Below, in pieces: positions 12,759-23,523 of a DNA stretch of 64,000 nucleotides (positions are counted from its first letter, which is position 1; each line of letters opens with the position of its first letter). This DNA comes from Paulownia fortunei (taxonomy: Eukaryota; Streptophyta; Magnoliopsida; Lamiales; Paulowniaceae). The position numbers and the translations under genes are program-made. Below the pieces are notes generated by a model that saw nothing but the letters and a program-made list of their open reading frames with translations, was not told the DNA's origin and ran no database searches. Where the stretch lies: the NCBI GenBank assembly GCA_019321725.1, contig CM033110.1:9727278-9791277 (forward strand), written 5' to 3'.

Positions 12759-14469
12759 GCAACCCAAGCCCCTTTTTCTTTAATCTTGAATAATTTCGTA
12801 GTTAGTTGTTGAAATATGTTCACTTTCTAGATTTAGGCATCTTTAGCTTTCTTTTGTTTAGCTAGTGCGTTGCTTTGTTTATGTTTTTATATTCACTTTC
12901 ATTACTTTCGCCCGTGTTCTTTCATTTTCCCTCTTCTTACTTTTAGGTTCTCATCTCCATGGTGGTGTGCAGACTTTCATTAGACCTCCAAGGATGTATG
13001 TTTCTTGATGCTCATCGAATTAAGAGGGAGTAGTTATTTTCCCCCTGCACTTTTTATTGCTTTAAACATTGAGGATAATATTTTATATATGTTTGGGTGT
13101 AGGAATTATGTTGTGTGAAAATTGAGCTAATTTTTTTAGCAATTGTTTTCAATTTTTGTAGGCGAATTGTGCATAATTACATGTTGTATTTGAGGAAAGT
13201 CCTAGAGAAAGCATGTTTTTGTTGACAAACTTGAGTAAGTTCATATTTGAGATTGAATGATTTATCTTGATGACCGATAATCTATGATGAAATCTGATTA
13301 ATACTGTATAGTCTAGAGGAAAGGAAGATTGCTAGTCTTGTAACATGGTAATTCTTGTGTGTAGTTAGTCTTTGTAATAAATGATGAATCCTCATTGAGC
13401 ACGTTGTGTCAAGAATCTTGTGAACTGTATGTTGCTTGGTGTTGAATTTTTCTTCCAATGATTTATTTTGATTATCATGAGTGTTCTAGAACTTGCTTGA
13501 TTACCATTTAAGGCGAAATCCTAGATTATGGCAAAGTTAAAAATAATTTAGGCCATCTTTGACTTATCTGTACTTTTCGAGCTTATCATGATAACATCAT
13601 CATCACTAGCTACCCCGTTGGGCCTTTTACAAAGAATGGCACATACAATATTTATGAATGACCATGAAAACCATTAATTGTCCCTAAGAGAGCCTAATGT
13701 GTGACTTTCATGTGCACAATTTTTTATGGGGATCATGTGAAGACCTTTTGGGCATGCTAAAAAATGCAATTGGGTATGTGATCATGAACTACATGAAAGA
13801 AGCCATCACCATCCATGAAGATAAATAGAAATAAGTTTTGGGCTTGTGAAAACAAATGAACAAGAAATAAAGCCTTGGGATTCATTAAAGAGAAAAAAAA
13901 AATAAAAAGAAAAAAAGTAAAAGAAGAAGTGAAAAAAGAAGCAAAAAAGAGAAATAAAGAAAAGATGAATCCCAAAGGAAAAAAAAGAGAATTGGGGAAG
14001 AGGAAAGAAATGAGGGGAGTGAGATTCTATGTGCAACACTTTATACTCTCTTACTTTATCTATCCTTACCCTTTCTTTGTAATCCAATACCTAGGCCTTA
14101 CGTTATAAACTTATTGAAGTCATTATGATCTAAGCTTGCTAGTGTCTATATTAGTAGAGAAGGTGTGTGAAAAGCAAGCTTATGGAGCACCTAGAACTTC
14201 TTTTCTCATATAATGAGAGTTAGTGGTTCTATAATTCACATTAAAACTGTATGCATGAAGCTTGAATTTAACACCGTATACACATATTTAAAATCCATGA
14301 CTAGATTGATGAAAACACAAGTTTTGTAGTGTTAGCTTATTAACTTTATGACAAACTTTTAGACTCATGTACAATATAATTGTTGAGGCAATATGTAGAT
14401 TGATCAAGTTGAATTATTTATAATGGAATTATGAGCCTACATTTAGTTTGATTTCTTATAGTTTGGGGC
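12759..14469 (+). mobile_element. Athila-like element E: post-pol spacer
   Basis: This resumes the sequence interrupted at 3691: joined after removal of A1 and one target copy, the two sides give the conserved end-of-pol stretch around GGCAACCCAAGC. At about 13063-13107 is a motif (ACATTGAGGATAATATT then GTTTGGGTGTAGG) seen again at 63507-63540 in element D. A second shared block, AAGGCGAAATCCTA, lies at 13512 and at 63889. No env-like or other open frame survives. An almost pure purine stretch is annotated separately. Confidence 0.65.
13880..14020 (+). repeat. Purine-rich stretch (A/G)
   Basis: About 140 bases that are nearly all A or G on the + strand. Long open frames over it on both strands encode only Lys/Glu-rich or Phe/Ser-rich low-complexity sequence and are not taken as genes. 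Confidence 0.85.
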
Positions 14470-15732
14470 TAGTTAATAAACTCATAATTCAACACATTTT
14501 TTAACACTCTTAATAGCACAAATATAATGTTTTCTTATATTATGAATAGATTTGTGCACTTATCTTTTAATGTTTGTATGTAGGTGTGTGTAGATGGATC
14601 ATGGAGAAAAAGAGCCAAAAGAAGAAGAAAAAAATGAAAAAAATTTAAGGCATAAGCGTCATGGCGCAGAAAAGAGCGCCACAACGCTATCCAAAACTAA
14701 GGCAAAGGTACCTCAACGCTAGGTAAGGTGCCACAGACCCAAAGAAGGGACAAAAATCAAAGTATGCCACACCAAAGCACAGAACAGGGAGTTGCGGTGC
14801 CAGCTAAAATAGAGACGATGGTACCTTAGCATCGTGCAGGGCGCGATAGCGGTATCTTTAGGGGAGAAATCACACTGTGGGGCCAACTGCTTAATAGAAA
14901 AAGATTTTTCTGCTCTTTCTTTGTGGCAAGTGGCGGCCAAAGGCTAATTTTTGCATCTTTCATGATATATACACACTAGATACAACTCATACATCACCGC
15001 CCATGTGATATACAAGTATATACACTATATACACTCTGCACATTACTCTTTACATCATACAATTCATCACCCATACACACTCTACACTCTACATCTATGT
15101 GATGAGCATACACTGCATTTTTAATGCTTTTAAGATTTAGCAAATTTTGAGATGATCTTTGTTGTTGTAACATAAACCGAAAGGTAGTTACAACAAGTGC
15201 TTGTGTAGTGTATGCCATGGACTAGGTCGCTATAGGGATAAAAGATTTTGTACACGTAGTAGTCATAGAGGTGATTATCCAAAGTTAGAGGAAGTCACAA
15301 AGCTTAATATATCATTAGTTAGTTAAATCCATTATAGAGATATAACCGATTACTTTCTATTAATGGATTTGGTATATCCTAGAAAGAGTATCATGTACAT
15401 CCAAATTTTTTGGTTCACATAACTCAACATTAATCCTCACCACATGCATGTTAAATTCATAATGACATAGAATGGTAATTCACGTCTTTGACATATATTC
15501 TACCTTGAGTTCTATCCTCTACACTTCTTGGTTTTAATTGTTTGTTGTTTTTGCTTATTTGTTTGTTTTAGCTTTTAATCAACCAACCAACTCTTCGATT
15601 AAGTCAAATATAGTTGAATAGTCTAAATTCGGTTGTTCCACATACACTTCCTTGGAACACAATAAATCTTCCCACTAAAACTTAACACCAGACACTTGCA
15701 ATAGAATCGTGTTACAAATCGACAACATATCA
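14470..15732 (+). mobile_element. 3' LTR of Athila-like element E
   Basis: The right part has the features I know from Athila-type LTR ends: a block with CCAACCAACTCTTCGATTA, a CTTCCTTGGAA block and ACACTTGCAATAGAATCGTG before the end at about 15732. The left part contains CGC-rich short repeats (14650-14860) comparable to those in the LTR of element D. The middle (14865-15025) is duplicated at 2487-2690. The left boundary is approximate. Confidence 0.6.
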
Positions 15733-16344
15733 ATACTAAAATTTTAGAATTGATTTTTTTTAAAAAAATAACTTGTTTAAGGATAAAAAAATATCTTTTA
15801 CCCATAGATAAACTCTTGTCTAACTTTTTTCTTAAGGCATAAACGAAATTTTTTATAAAACTTGCTAAAATTTCTATTCATCTCTCTTATACTTCGGTGC
15901 ATCCCATCTCTTTTCCTGCCAAAGTCAGCGGTCAATGTGTGTCTGTATATGTGTGCTAGTAATATATTTTGTGTGTATTATGTGTATTTGGGGTGGATAA
16001 AAATAGTGGAGATGAAGAGGATGTGCCAGGTATACGAGTGGTGTACACTTTCACATAATTCATTTTTTCTTTGTATATCAAATGAGTCCCTAAATCAATC
16101 AGAAATCTCAGTTTGGACTAGAGGAGTTATGGTAATTTCTATCCTTCCAAAATTATAAGGTATATTTTACTCTAGATTGCAATATATTCCATTATTCTTG
16201 ATCTTTTATTAATCTTGAGCACTCATTGACTTAAATATTAGAGGTTGCATCCCTAACCCTTTATTTTGTAGGTGTTTTGGATGAGAATTGTAAGATTAAA
16301 TTGCTAGATTGATTGATTCTTGGTACGACTATTTTTTGTACACA
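15733..16344 (+). mobile_element. 5' LTR of Tat-type element (left boundary unclear)
   Basis: The right end resembles plant Tat LTRs: CATTGACTTAAATATTAGAGG (about 16224-16244) looks like a decayed form of the usual TGACTTGAGCGTCGGAG block, followed by CCCTTTATTTTGTAGGT. It ends at about 16342-16347, just before a decayed primer-binding site. I could not identify a clear TG start or a second LTR copy to confirm it. Nothing else is visible in this stretch; open frames at 15862-16158 and nearby have no recognisable product. Confidence 0.5.
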
Positions 16345-16349
16345 TCAAG

Positions 16350-16365
16350 TGGCGCATTGTGTTGA
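16350..16365 (+). other. Decayed primer-binding site of Tat-type element
   Basis: TGGCGCATTGTGTTGA lies after ATCAAG, in the position where Tat elements carry TGGCGCC-type primer-binding sites. The first six bases match; the rest has diverged. Confidence 0.5.
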
Positions 16366-17480
16366 GCCATGACGTGAGGATATGGTTGATAAAGGATTAC
16401 CACATGATCTAGATATGGAATTACTCCAGAGTTAGGAGTAAGAATGGAGAGTAACAGAGTCTGGGTGAGGAGCGTTCACCGCCTATCACTCCGGCCACTC
16501 TTCCCTGCCATGTTGAGATGGCTCCCTATGTTGAGCCTGGTATGGGGATTACCGAGCTATCATAATTTACCTCAGAATAGTTGACAAGTTTGGTTATTGT
16601 TGTAGTTAACGCAACCTTACAATAGAGAGAGGGTTAACTCGCCACCTCCTCCACTTCATGTCGAAGGAAGCAATGTGGCTTGGAGTATGAAGAAGCCTAA
16701 CTAAGTAGTTGATACTTAAGATGATGAGAGCCTCACTTCAGTTTATTAGGAACGTACTAATTGGAAAACCTAACCAGACTTCTTTGGAGGGTTTAAGAGA
16801 ATTGAGAGAGAATAAAAAGAGGATAGTAGGGGGACTGTAGTCCAAAAAAAAAAGGGATTCTTTTTTCTAAGGAAGTGATGGCAGACGAGCTGCCTGTCAG
16901 CTTTATGCAGCTGAATTACGAGTATAATAGAAACTTTGATCCCTATAACCATCTTTGTAGATTCTATAATTCATCCTTCCTGCAATGTTACATGGGTGGG
17001 TGAAGTGCATGATGTTCTTGACCACCCTAACCAAATCTGCTTAGCAATACTTCAGTCATCTCCTTACAAATTCCATTCATTCATTTGAGAAATTTAGCTC
17101 AGCATTCTTGCATTAGTTTCCCAACTCAAGGAGATATCAAAAGACAGCTTTAACACTTTTTAGCCTTCAACAGAAGGAAGATGAGGCACTAAGGAGCTAT
17201 ATACAAAGGTTTGCTTCAACTGCTCTGGAGGTCCCTTCAGCCATGCAGGACATGCTCTTTACTGGCTCAAGGTCTTTAGGATTGTGAATTCTTCAGGTTA
17301 ATGGCTAAGAAGCATGCTCAGAGTTTTGATGACCTACTTGCACGGGCCAAAAAATATTTTAACATAAAAGAGGCCCAAAGGATGAAAAGAGAGGAAGGGG
17401 GAGAAGCATTGAGAAAAGGAGATAAAGATAAGAAAGAATAGAGATTTTTCAAGAAACCAAAACCAGAGGGAAAAGAAAGG
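16366..17480 (+). pseudogene. Tat-type gag remnant
   Basis: The capsid domain is recognisable at about 16875-17480 across frames: ELPVSFMQL, NRNFDPYNHLCRF, then LQQKEDEALRSYIQRF, followed by LEVPSAMQDMLFTG and a frame continuing to KKHAQSFDDLL and ARAKKYFNIKEAQRMKREE. This order matches retrotransposon gag of the Tat lineage, which forms the virus-like particle in which reverse transcription occurs. Stops and frameshifts interrupt it several times. The stretch 16366-16870 would be the gag N-terminus, where only a few frames remain and I see no domain. Confidence 0.7.
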
Positions 17481-17817
17481 CTCTAAAATGGATATGCAAA
17501 ATATAACCTTTAGCAATACCTCACTGACAAGTCTTGATAGAGATAGAGGGTGATGAGGAATTGTAATAGCCCAGGACTTATTCACAAGTCTCCCGGAAGA
17601 CCAAGTTAGACAAGCTTTATATATTTCCCAATGATTAGGATCATAACACTAATGATTGTAACCATTTGAAGGATGAGAAAGAGAGGTTGATCCAGGCTAG
17701 ACATTTGCAGGAGTTTATATATAGGGAGTAGGAGTAGTCTTAGGGCCCTAAGAGAAAAGGCCAAAATAGACCCCTAGGGAAGGGAGAAAATAGAAAGCTA
17801 AGAGGAGGAAGGAGGAA

Positions 17818-18085
17818 TTGGGGACTCCAATAGAGCATATCAAGAGATTAATCAGGTGGTTAGAAGTTCTGTTATTCAGTATAGGGTTACATGTTCCCCG
17901 TAATGACGCACTCGTTATCACATCCACCATTGCGAACTACAACATGGATAGAGTATTTATTGACACAGAGAGCTCAATTGATATATTGTCTGTGTCACTA
18001 CGGCCACCATCATGAACTACAACATGGCCAGAGTATTTGTTAACATAGAGACCTCAGTTGGTATCCTTTTGTATGAATGATATAA
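17818..18085 (+). pseudogene. Tat-type aspartic protease remnant with internal duplication
   Basis: The open frame 17818-18015 contains NDALVITSTIANYNMDRV, then FIDTESSIDIL, where the Tat family has a hydrophobic strand and D-T/S-G-S-S active site. The Gly is replaced by Glu. A second, diverged copy of this segment follows 80 bp downstream (NYNMARVFVNIETSVGIL), with the catalytic Asp also lost. Since 80 is not a multiple of three, the duplication alone breaks the frame. The protease would have processed the gag-pol polyprotein. Confidence 0.7.
17924..18083 (+). repeat. 80-bp tandem duplication over protease active site
   Basis: CCACCATTGCGAACTACAACATG at 17924 and CCACCATCATGAACTACAACATG at 18004 begin two adjacent 80-bp units with roughly 80% identity by eye. 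(Both starts are shown only to their shared core CCACCAT...GAACTACAACATG.). Confidence 0.85.
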
Positions 18086-18600
18086 ATTGATTAATCTAAG
18101 AATTGAGCTGTAACCAGTAGAAACCTCAATTTTTCCTGTCTTTAGGGTCAAAGCCCTTAAGAGGTCTAGGATGATATGATTTCTAGTAGTAGATGCCCTA
18201 ATAGCATATAATATTATATTGGGTAGACTCATGCTCAATATGTTCTAAGTAGTAGTTTCCACCGTACATATGAAGATGAAGTTCCTAGTAGAATGGGGTA
18301 GGTGAAGTGGAAGAAGATCAGTATGCAACATGGAAGTGTAATGCGAAAGATACTAAAAAAGTAAATCAAGGTGAGGCTATAGATATAGATTGCCCCAAAG
18401 AAACCAAAGGGAAAAAATTTATCGTTGAGGTAGATACTGAGCTCGTACCTTATAGTCAGCTTAATGAGTCAATGATAGTTGGGATGCAAATAGAAGAGCA
18501 CCTAGATAGGGATGAATATAAGTTGAGGTTGAGATGAATAGAAGAGCACCTCAAGTACATCTATTTGTCGTTGAGGTTGATTCTGGGATGTAAATAGAAG
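18086..18600 (+). pseudogene. Tat-type protease-RT linker remnant
   Basis: Short open stretch 18307-18537 (76 codons) with TKGKKFIVEVDTELVPYSQLNESM, read here only in pieces: it lies between protease and RT and looks like the variable linker of Tat polyproteins. AGAAGAGCACCTAGATC(G) occurs twice (about 18495 and 18597), a local duplication of about 100 bp. No enzymatic domain is visible. Confidence 0.45.
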
Positions 18601-19540
18601 AGCACCTAGATCGGGATGCTCTTGAACCTAGACTAGTTGAGCTGCTAGTACAGAAAGAACATAGATGTGTTTGCATGGTCAACACAAGACTTAGTAAGGA
18701 TAAGCCAAGAGGTAGCCATGCATCACCTCAATGTTGACCCAACATTCAAATTGGTTAAGTAGAAGAATAAGCACTTTGGACCTGAGAAAGATAAGATCAT
18801 CTATATAGAAACTTATAAATTATTGGAAAGTAGCTATATTAGGGAAATTTAGTTCCCTAATTGGTTATTTAATGTAGTCTTAGTGTCGAAGACAGTAGAG
18901 AAGTGTATTGACTTTCGTGATTTGAACAAATCTTGTCTGAAGGACTATTATCTTTTATCGAGGATAGATCATCTAGTGGAATCCATATTGGGATACGAGC
19001 TGCTCAGCATGATAGATGCTTCTTAGGGGTACCATCATATCATGTTGGCCCCAAATAATGAGAAAAGGGTTATCTTTATAACTTCACAAGTACTTATTAT
19101 TATGTTGTTATGCCTTTTAGACTTAAAAGTGCAGGTGTTACTTACTAGCAACTAGTGGATCGCATGTTCAGAGACTAGCTTGGGAAAAAATATGTAAGTA
19201 TATATAGATGATATGTTGGTCAAGAGTAAGAAGGTCGAGTCTCACATAGCTGCCCTGGCTAAAATATTTAAATTTATTAGGAGATACCGCATGAAGCTGA
19301 ATCCATCTAAGTGTGTCTTTGGAGTCAAGTCTGGAAAGTTCCTGGGCTAAATGGTCACCGATAGGTAGGTGAATCTTGAGAAGGTGAAAGCAGTGCAAGA
19401 CATGGAGCCTCCTAAAAATATTAAGTAGGTCCAACGTCTTATGGGTCAGGTAGCGACCTTAAGCTATTTTATATCCAGATCAGTAGAGAAGAGCTTGCTT
19501 TTCTTCAAGATACTCAGGAAACCAAGCAAGTTCGAATGGA
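18601..19540 (+). pseudogene. Tat-type reverse transcriptase remnant
   Basis: Blocks in order, in shifting frames: HLNVDPTFKLV, then NKHFGPEKDKI (about 18760-18800), KCIDFRDLNKSC (18900-18940), a catalytic-region block YYYVVMPFRLKSAGVTY (about 19090-19145) and VYIDDMLVKS (19198-19227) with both catalytic aspartates still encoded. After that come RYRMKLNPSKCVFGVKSGKFLG and a LMGQVATLSYFISRS block. These are the RT palm and thumb motifs of Tat elements. At least ten stops or shifts interrupt the region, so it is not translatable. Confidence 0.8.
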
Positions 19541-20060
19541 TGGAGGAATATTAGGACTTTGAAGGGCTTAAGAAATTCTTGGCTAAGCTACCTTTACTTT
19601 CCAAGCCAATTCTTGGTGAACCCTTATATGTGTATCTATCAGTCGTAGAGCATGCTATCATTTCAATCCTGCTACGAGAAGAGAGAGCTTTGTAGAAGCC
19701 TATTTACTATGTCAACAAGATGTTGTAAGGGGCTGAGCAAAGATTTTCCAAAGTAAAAGAGAGCCTAGATCTAGTGATCAAATTCTAGACTGGTAATTCA
19801 ACAAATTCAAGGTTAGTTTGAAGTTAGAGAGAAAATAAAAAGAAAATACATGGAATAGATAGTTGCTTTGCGAGCATAGTTCAAAAGTGTCCAGGTACAT
19901 TAGAATCCCCAAGCCAAAAATGCAAAGGCTGATTATTTGTCAAAATTGGACAACTCCATGGTGGACTATAAAACAAGGAAAATCACCTTGCTAGTAGTCT
20001 ATAAAAATAGTAATGAGGAATAGGTAAGTGCAATTGAGGAAAAAGAGAATTAGAGGATAA
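19541..20060 (+). pseudogene. Tat-type RNase H remnant
   Basis: Recognisable pieces are LAKLPLLSKPILGEPLYVYLS, read from about 19580, then ISILLREE and PIYYVNKML (about 19655-19725), followed by a decayed tail with NPQAKNAKADYLSKL near 19905-19950. These correspond to the start, middle and end of the RNase H domain that removes RNA from the RNA:DNA hybrid. Several codons have become stops. Confidence 0.7.
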
Positions 20061-21235
20061 CAATTTTTGCTTACCTACCAGAAGGTACATTTCATGAAGA
20101 GAAAAAAGATCAGCTCGTCTACAGGCGATCCTTCACAGTACTATATTTGAGTTGCTTGTCCGAAGATGATGGAGCTTATATGTTGTGGGAAATCCACAAG
20201 GGATATTTTGGTGATCAAGCATGAAGTAGAGCTTTTGCACGAAAAGTGTTAAGAGTAGGATATTTTCTAGCCAACTATGAAAAGAGATACCAAACAGTTA
20301 GTCGAAACTTGTGAACAATTTCAGAAACATGCCCCATTCGTACCTATTGAGGATCTCTAGATGATAAGCTGATCTTGTCCTATTGCCAAATGGGGGATCA
20401 ATATAGTAGGACCCTATCCTTAGGTGAGAGGATAGAGAAAGTTCCTTTTTCTAGCAGCTGACTACTTTAGCAAGTGGGTTGAGGTTGAGCCACTAGCTAA
20501 GATCATGAAAGGTAAGATCATGATGTTCTTGTGGAAGAATGTCATCAGTAGGTATGAGAGGTCCCTAGGGACTTAATCTTGATAATGGCATATAGTTTCA
20601 AGGAGCTAAGATTTGGGCTTGGTGTGAAGAGATAAAGGTTAGGCAGCACTACACGTTAGTAAGCCATGCCCACGGTAATGGAAAAGTGGAGGTGACAAAC
20701 TGTATAATCTTACAAGGCATTATGTCCAGATTAAACCGAACTAGAGGAAGATGCGTGGATGAATTGAACACAATGTTATGGGCCTATAGAACAAGTCCAA
20801 AGACTACCATAGGAGAAACCACATTCAGCCAAGTCTACAGAGCAGAGACTTTGATCCTAACAAAGCTCGAGATGGAAACTCACAAAGTTCAGAATTATGG
20901 CAAAACTCATAACAAAGATTTGATGAGAGAGGCATTAGATCTAATTAAAGAAAAGCATTACTTGGACTACTTTTGCAAGTAGGCTTATAAAAGTACGTTG
21001 CGAGCAAAATATGGTCAAAGGGTGAAGAATAGGAGTTTCCAAATTGGCAACCTTGTTTTACACCAATCTAATGCTTTGAAGCTCACTAGAAAGCTAGAGA
21101 CAAATTGGGAAGGGCCTAATAAGATTATGAGGGTCCTAATAGGAGGATCTTGGGGGGCTGAAGCTAACTCGACCTTAGAATATTTACAACCTAAAGAGTT
21201 TTTATGTTTAGATAGACTTTTGATCATCTGAGCAT
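20061..21235 (+). pseudogene. Tat-type integrase remnant
   Basis: Zinc-binding region traces at about 20230-20340 are followed by the core: PIAKWGINIVGPYP (20381) where the first catalytic Asp is usually at G-I-D, here Asn; then FLAADYFSKWVEVEPLAKI (20449-20505). The third part is HGNGKVEVTN (20671) with the expected Glu region, then LNTMLWAYRTSPKTTIGETTF (20766-20828). The C-terminal part (20998-21231) keeps QRVKNRSFQIGNLVL and WEGPNKIM. Two longer open stretches (20686-20982 and 20998-21231) survive. Integrase inserts the cDNA copy in the host chromosome; this copy lacks an intact core. Confidence 0.8.
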
Positions 21236-21439
21236 AGATAGGCTATATTAGATTTTTCATAACATGATTTTTCATAGTAGAGCTAATTTATGCTATCTTA
21301 TTATTTTGATGTATTTCATTTCATCACAATAGTTGAATAAAGAGAGGGCCATCACTTCTTCTTGACCCCTAAAATAGAGAGACCTCGAGGATTTGGCCTT
21401 CTCGGTATGATAAGGTAGATGCCTTGGCATATTTGACGG

Positions 21440-21720
21440 GCAAGAGTATCTGAGCTTCTTGATAGCCAAAAGCCTCTAAACTACTTAACAGGAAAGCCTC
21501 TAAATTACTTGATAGCTAAAAGACTCTGATAGTAGAGCTCAGGGATTCGATGTCCTTAAAATTTGATAGGTGAAATCCTTAGATTTAATGGGTGACAGTC
21601 TCTAACTTGATGTGCGAAAGCCTCTAATAAAGGAGCTTAGGGATTCAGCTTCCTAAAAATTTAACAAGCGAAAGCCTGTAATAGAAGTGCTCATGGATCC
21701 AACTCCTCACATTCCAAAAT
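21440..21720 (+). repeat. Diverged short tandem repeats after Tat integrase
   Basis: A phrase of the form GAAAGCCTCTAA recurs about seven times with spacing of about 30-60 bases (for example near 21467, 21502, 21613 and 21668), some copies followed by AGGGATTC. Short tandem repeats between pol and the 3' LTR are known in Tat-lineage elements; the repeat status here is judged by eye. Confidence 0.6.
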
Positions 21721-22149
21721 TGATCAAAACTTAATTTTTTTTTTGAAAAATTATATGGAATAACAATGACCTCAAAAAGAAAATCATAAGACCTGATCTT
21801 AAAATTGCCACATGCTCTAGGTTTGGGGGTAAGCACACCTAGATGAGATATTACTAATTTAGAAAAAATTACTAGTGTTGACAAATCTAGAACTACGATC
21901 ATAACTAGTTCAATAATAGTTAGTTAAGATCAAACATTAAATATGGGATTTACTTAGCAGCCCAAAACTTGAGAGGAAAGATAAGATAACTCAGCTTTGC
22001 TAGTTAGCTGTGTGATGCTAGTAGTCCAGTATAGTCTGCTAACTACAAGTTGGATTATATCAAAATAGTAGTTCAGTTGAAGTAAAGCTAACTACTTAAA
22101 TGAGCTACATGAAAAGTAATGAAAAACATAAAGTAATTTTATTTTCTTA

Positions 22150-23480
22150 AATGGTGAACTACATGCCATAGTTTGAGACATTGATGGGCTCCTTGAAGGT
22201 AGCCTCATCATTTACATTATTACCTAAGTCATGGACTATTTCTATGATTGCCTTATCATCTATTGGCATCTCGGGATGAGAAAAAGTTGTTGGTGCTTTG
22301 GTAGATTACCAAGAGAAGGCAACAAGGCTGGATTTGAGGGGATTTCAAATTCCAAATCATTCTCAGGCTCGACCTAACCAAACCCTACTGGATTTAGAGT
22401 TGTCTTCACTGCTTTTCTCGATCTAGCTTTAAGTTGAGCCCTTAGTCCTTGACCCGCTTGGCACAGTTGTCAAATCCATAGTAGTAGTATTGTATAACAA
22501 CCACAGTGAGGTGCTCTATGTATGCCTTGGATTGTAAAAACCTCGACCAAACAGCCTCTCTACTAACTGCTAGGAATTTTATCCCCACGAATGAGATATG
22601 GTACTTATCCTATTATTTTTTGTAGCATGCGTCATGCCACTGTGAGTGCCTTCAATACGACTTGGGCCTCCCGAGCTACAACATGATTTATTATGTCCAA
22701 TATTTGGTCCTTAGCCTTTTCTTGTCTTTCTCCAACTTATTAAGTTGGGATTTATAGGAGGCAAAGGTAGGAGCCACTAGCTCAGTATAGACCTTTAGCC
22801 ACTTTAGCAGCTAGCTCCTTCTCGTAGAAGCAAAGTTTAACATTTTCATTCTTCAAGAGCTTTATCTTCTAAGCAGTAGTAGTGAAGATTCATGACCTCT
22901 ATTTTAACACTAAGGCTTCCAAGTATATTTCAGCCTAATTAAGGGCCAAATATTAGGAATAATAGCTTAACATAGAAATAGAGAATAAAGAAGCTAGAGC
23001 CCATATGTTACCTAAGCCATATTGAAGCAGAAGTTGGGAAGTAGGGCATCGTGTTGCAAGATGCCTACATAGTGATGATCTATGGAAGACCTTATCCTTT
23101 GCAAGAATTCCACGTAAGTCTTGCCATCAATCTTGTCTAGAATTAAGCCGCTAATGAAAAAAATAGAATTTGGAAACAATCAACTAGCCAGAGCCTAACC
23201 CTTTGAGGTTGTCTCAAACTATTTTGATAGAGGAATAACATAGGGCCTATAGAAATATTCTCCCCTGAGCCACGTTGAGGTGGCTTCTTTCCAAAACTGG
23301 ATTAGGTGGATTGGTTGGGTGCGTAGGAATGGGCTGGCAGTCGAGCAAAGGATACTATTAGTAAAGTAGGAGCAGGGATGGCTGCTCGAGAAGAGGTCCT
23401 AGCTTGTTGACAGATGAGTTGGCGTTATTTTCCACAGCCTCTTGCACAGCAATGAGCCTTTTGGCCATCATATTTTTTGT
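22150..23480 (-). pseudogene. Decayed antisense reading region of Tat-type element
   Basis: Read on the minus strand between integrase and the expected 3' LTR, several long coding-like stretches appear: MMAKRLIAVQEAVENNANSS near 23470-23410, a Lys/Glu/Leu-rich block (about 22870-22640) with LLKNENVKLCFYEKELAAKV that looks like a coiled coil, and near 22610-22440 FLAVSREAVWSRF then KAYIEHLTVVVIQYYYYGF. Antisense extra reading frames at this position are described for Tat elements, and the pattern (N-terminal low-complexity part, coiled coil, aromatic C-terminal block) fits. Stops and shifts are frequent. I cannot assign a function. Confidence 0.5.
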
Positions 23481-23523
23481 AAGAATCAAATGTGTTATTA
23501 GAAGCTTGAAATACTGAAAGAAT

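Noticed and set aside
13757..14108. Three overlapping open frames (Phe-rich on -, Lys/Glu-rich on +)
   Set aside because: By-product of the purine-rich stretch in the Athila spacer.
15862..16158. 98-codon open frame with hydrophobic segments
   Set aside because: No recognisable domain; lies in the presumed Tat 5' LTR, and other frames are similarly open by composition.
21645..21902. 85-codon minus-strand frame after the Tat integrase
   Set aside because: Overlaps the short tandem repeats; no match to the antisense region further right and no domain seen.
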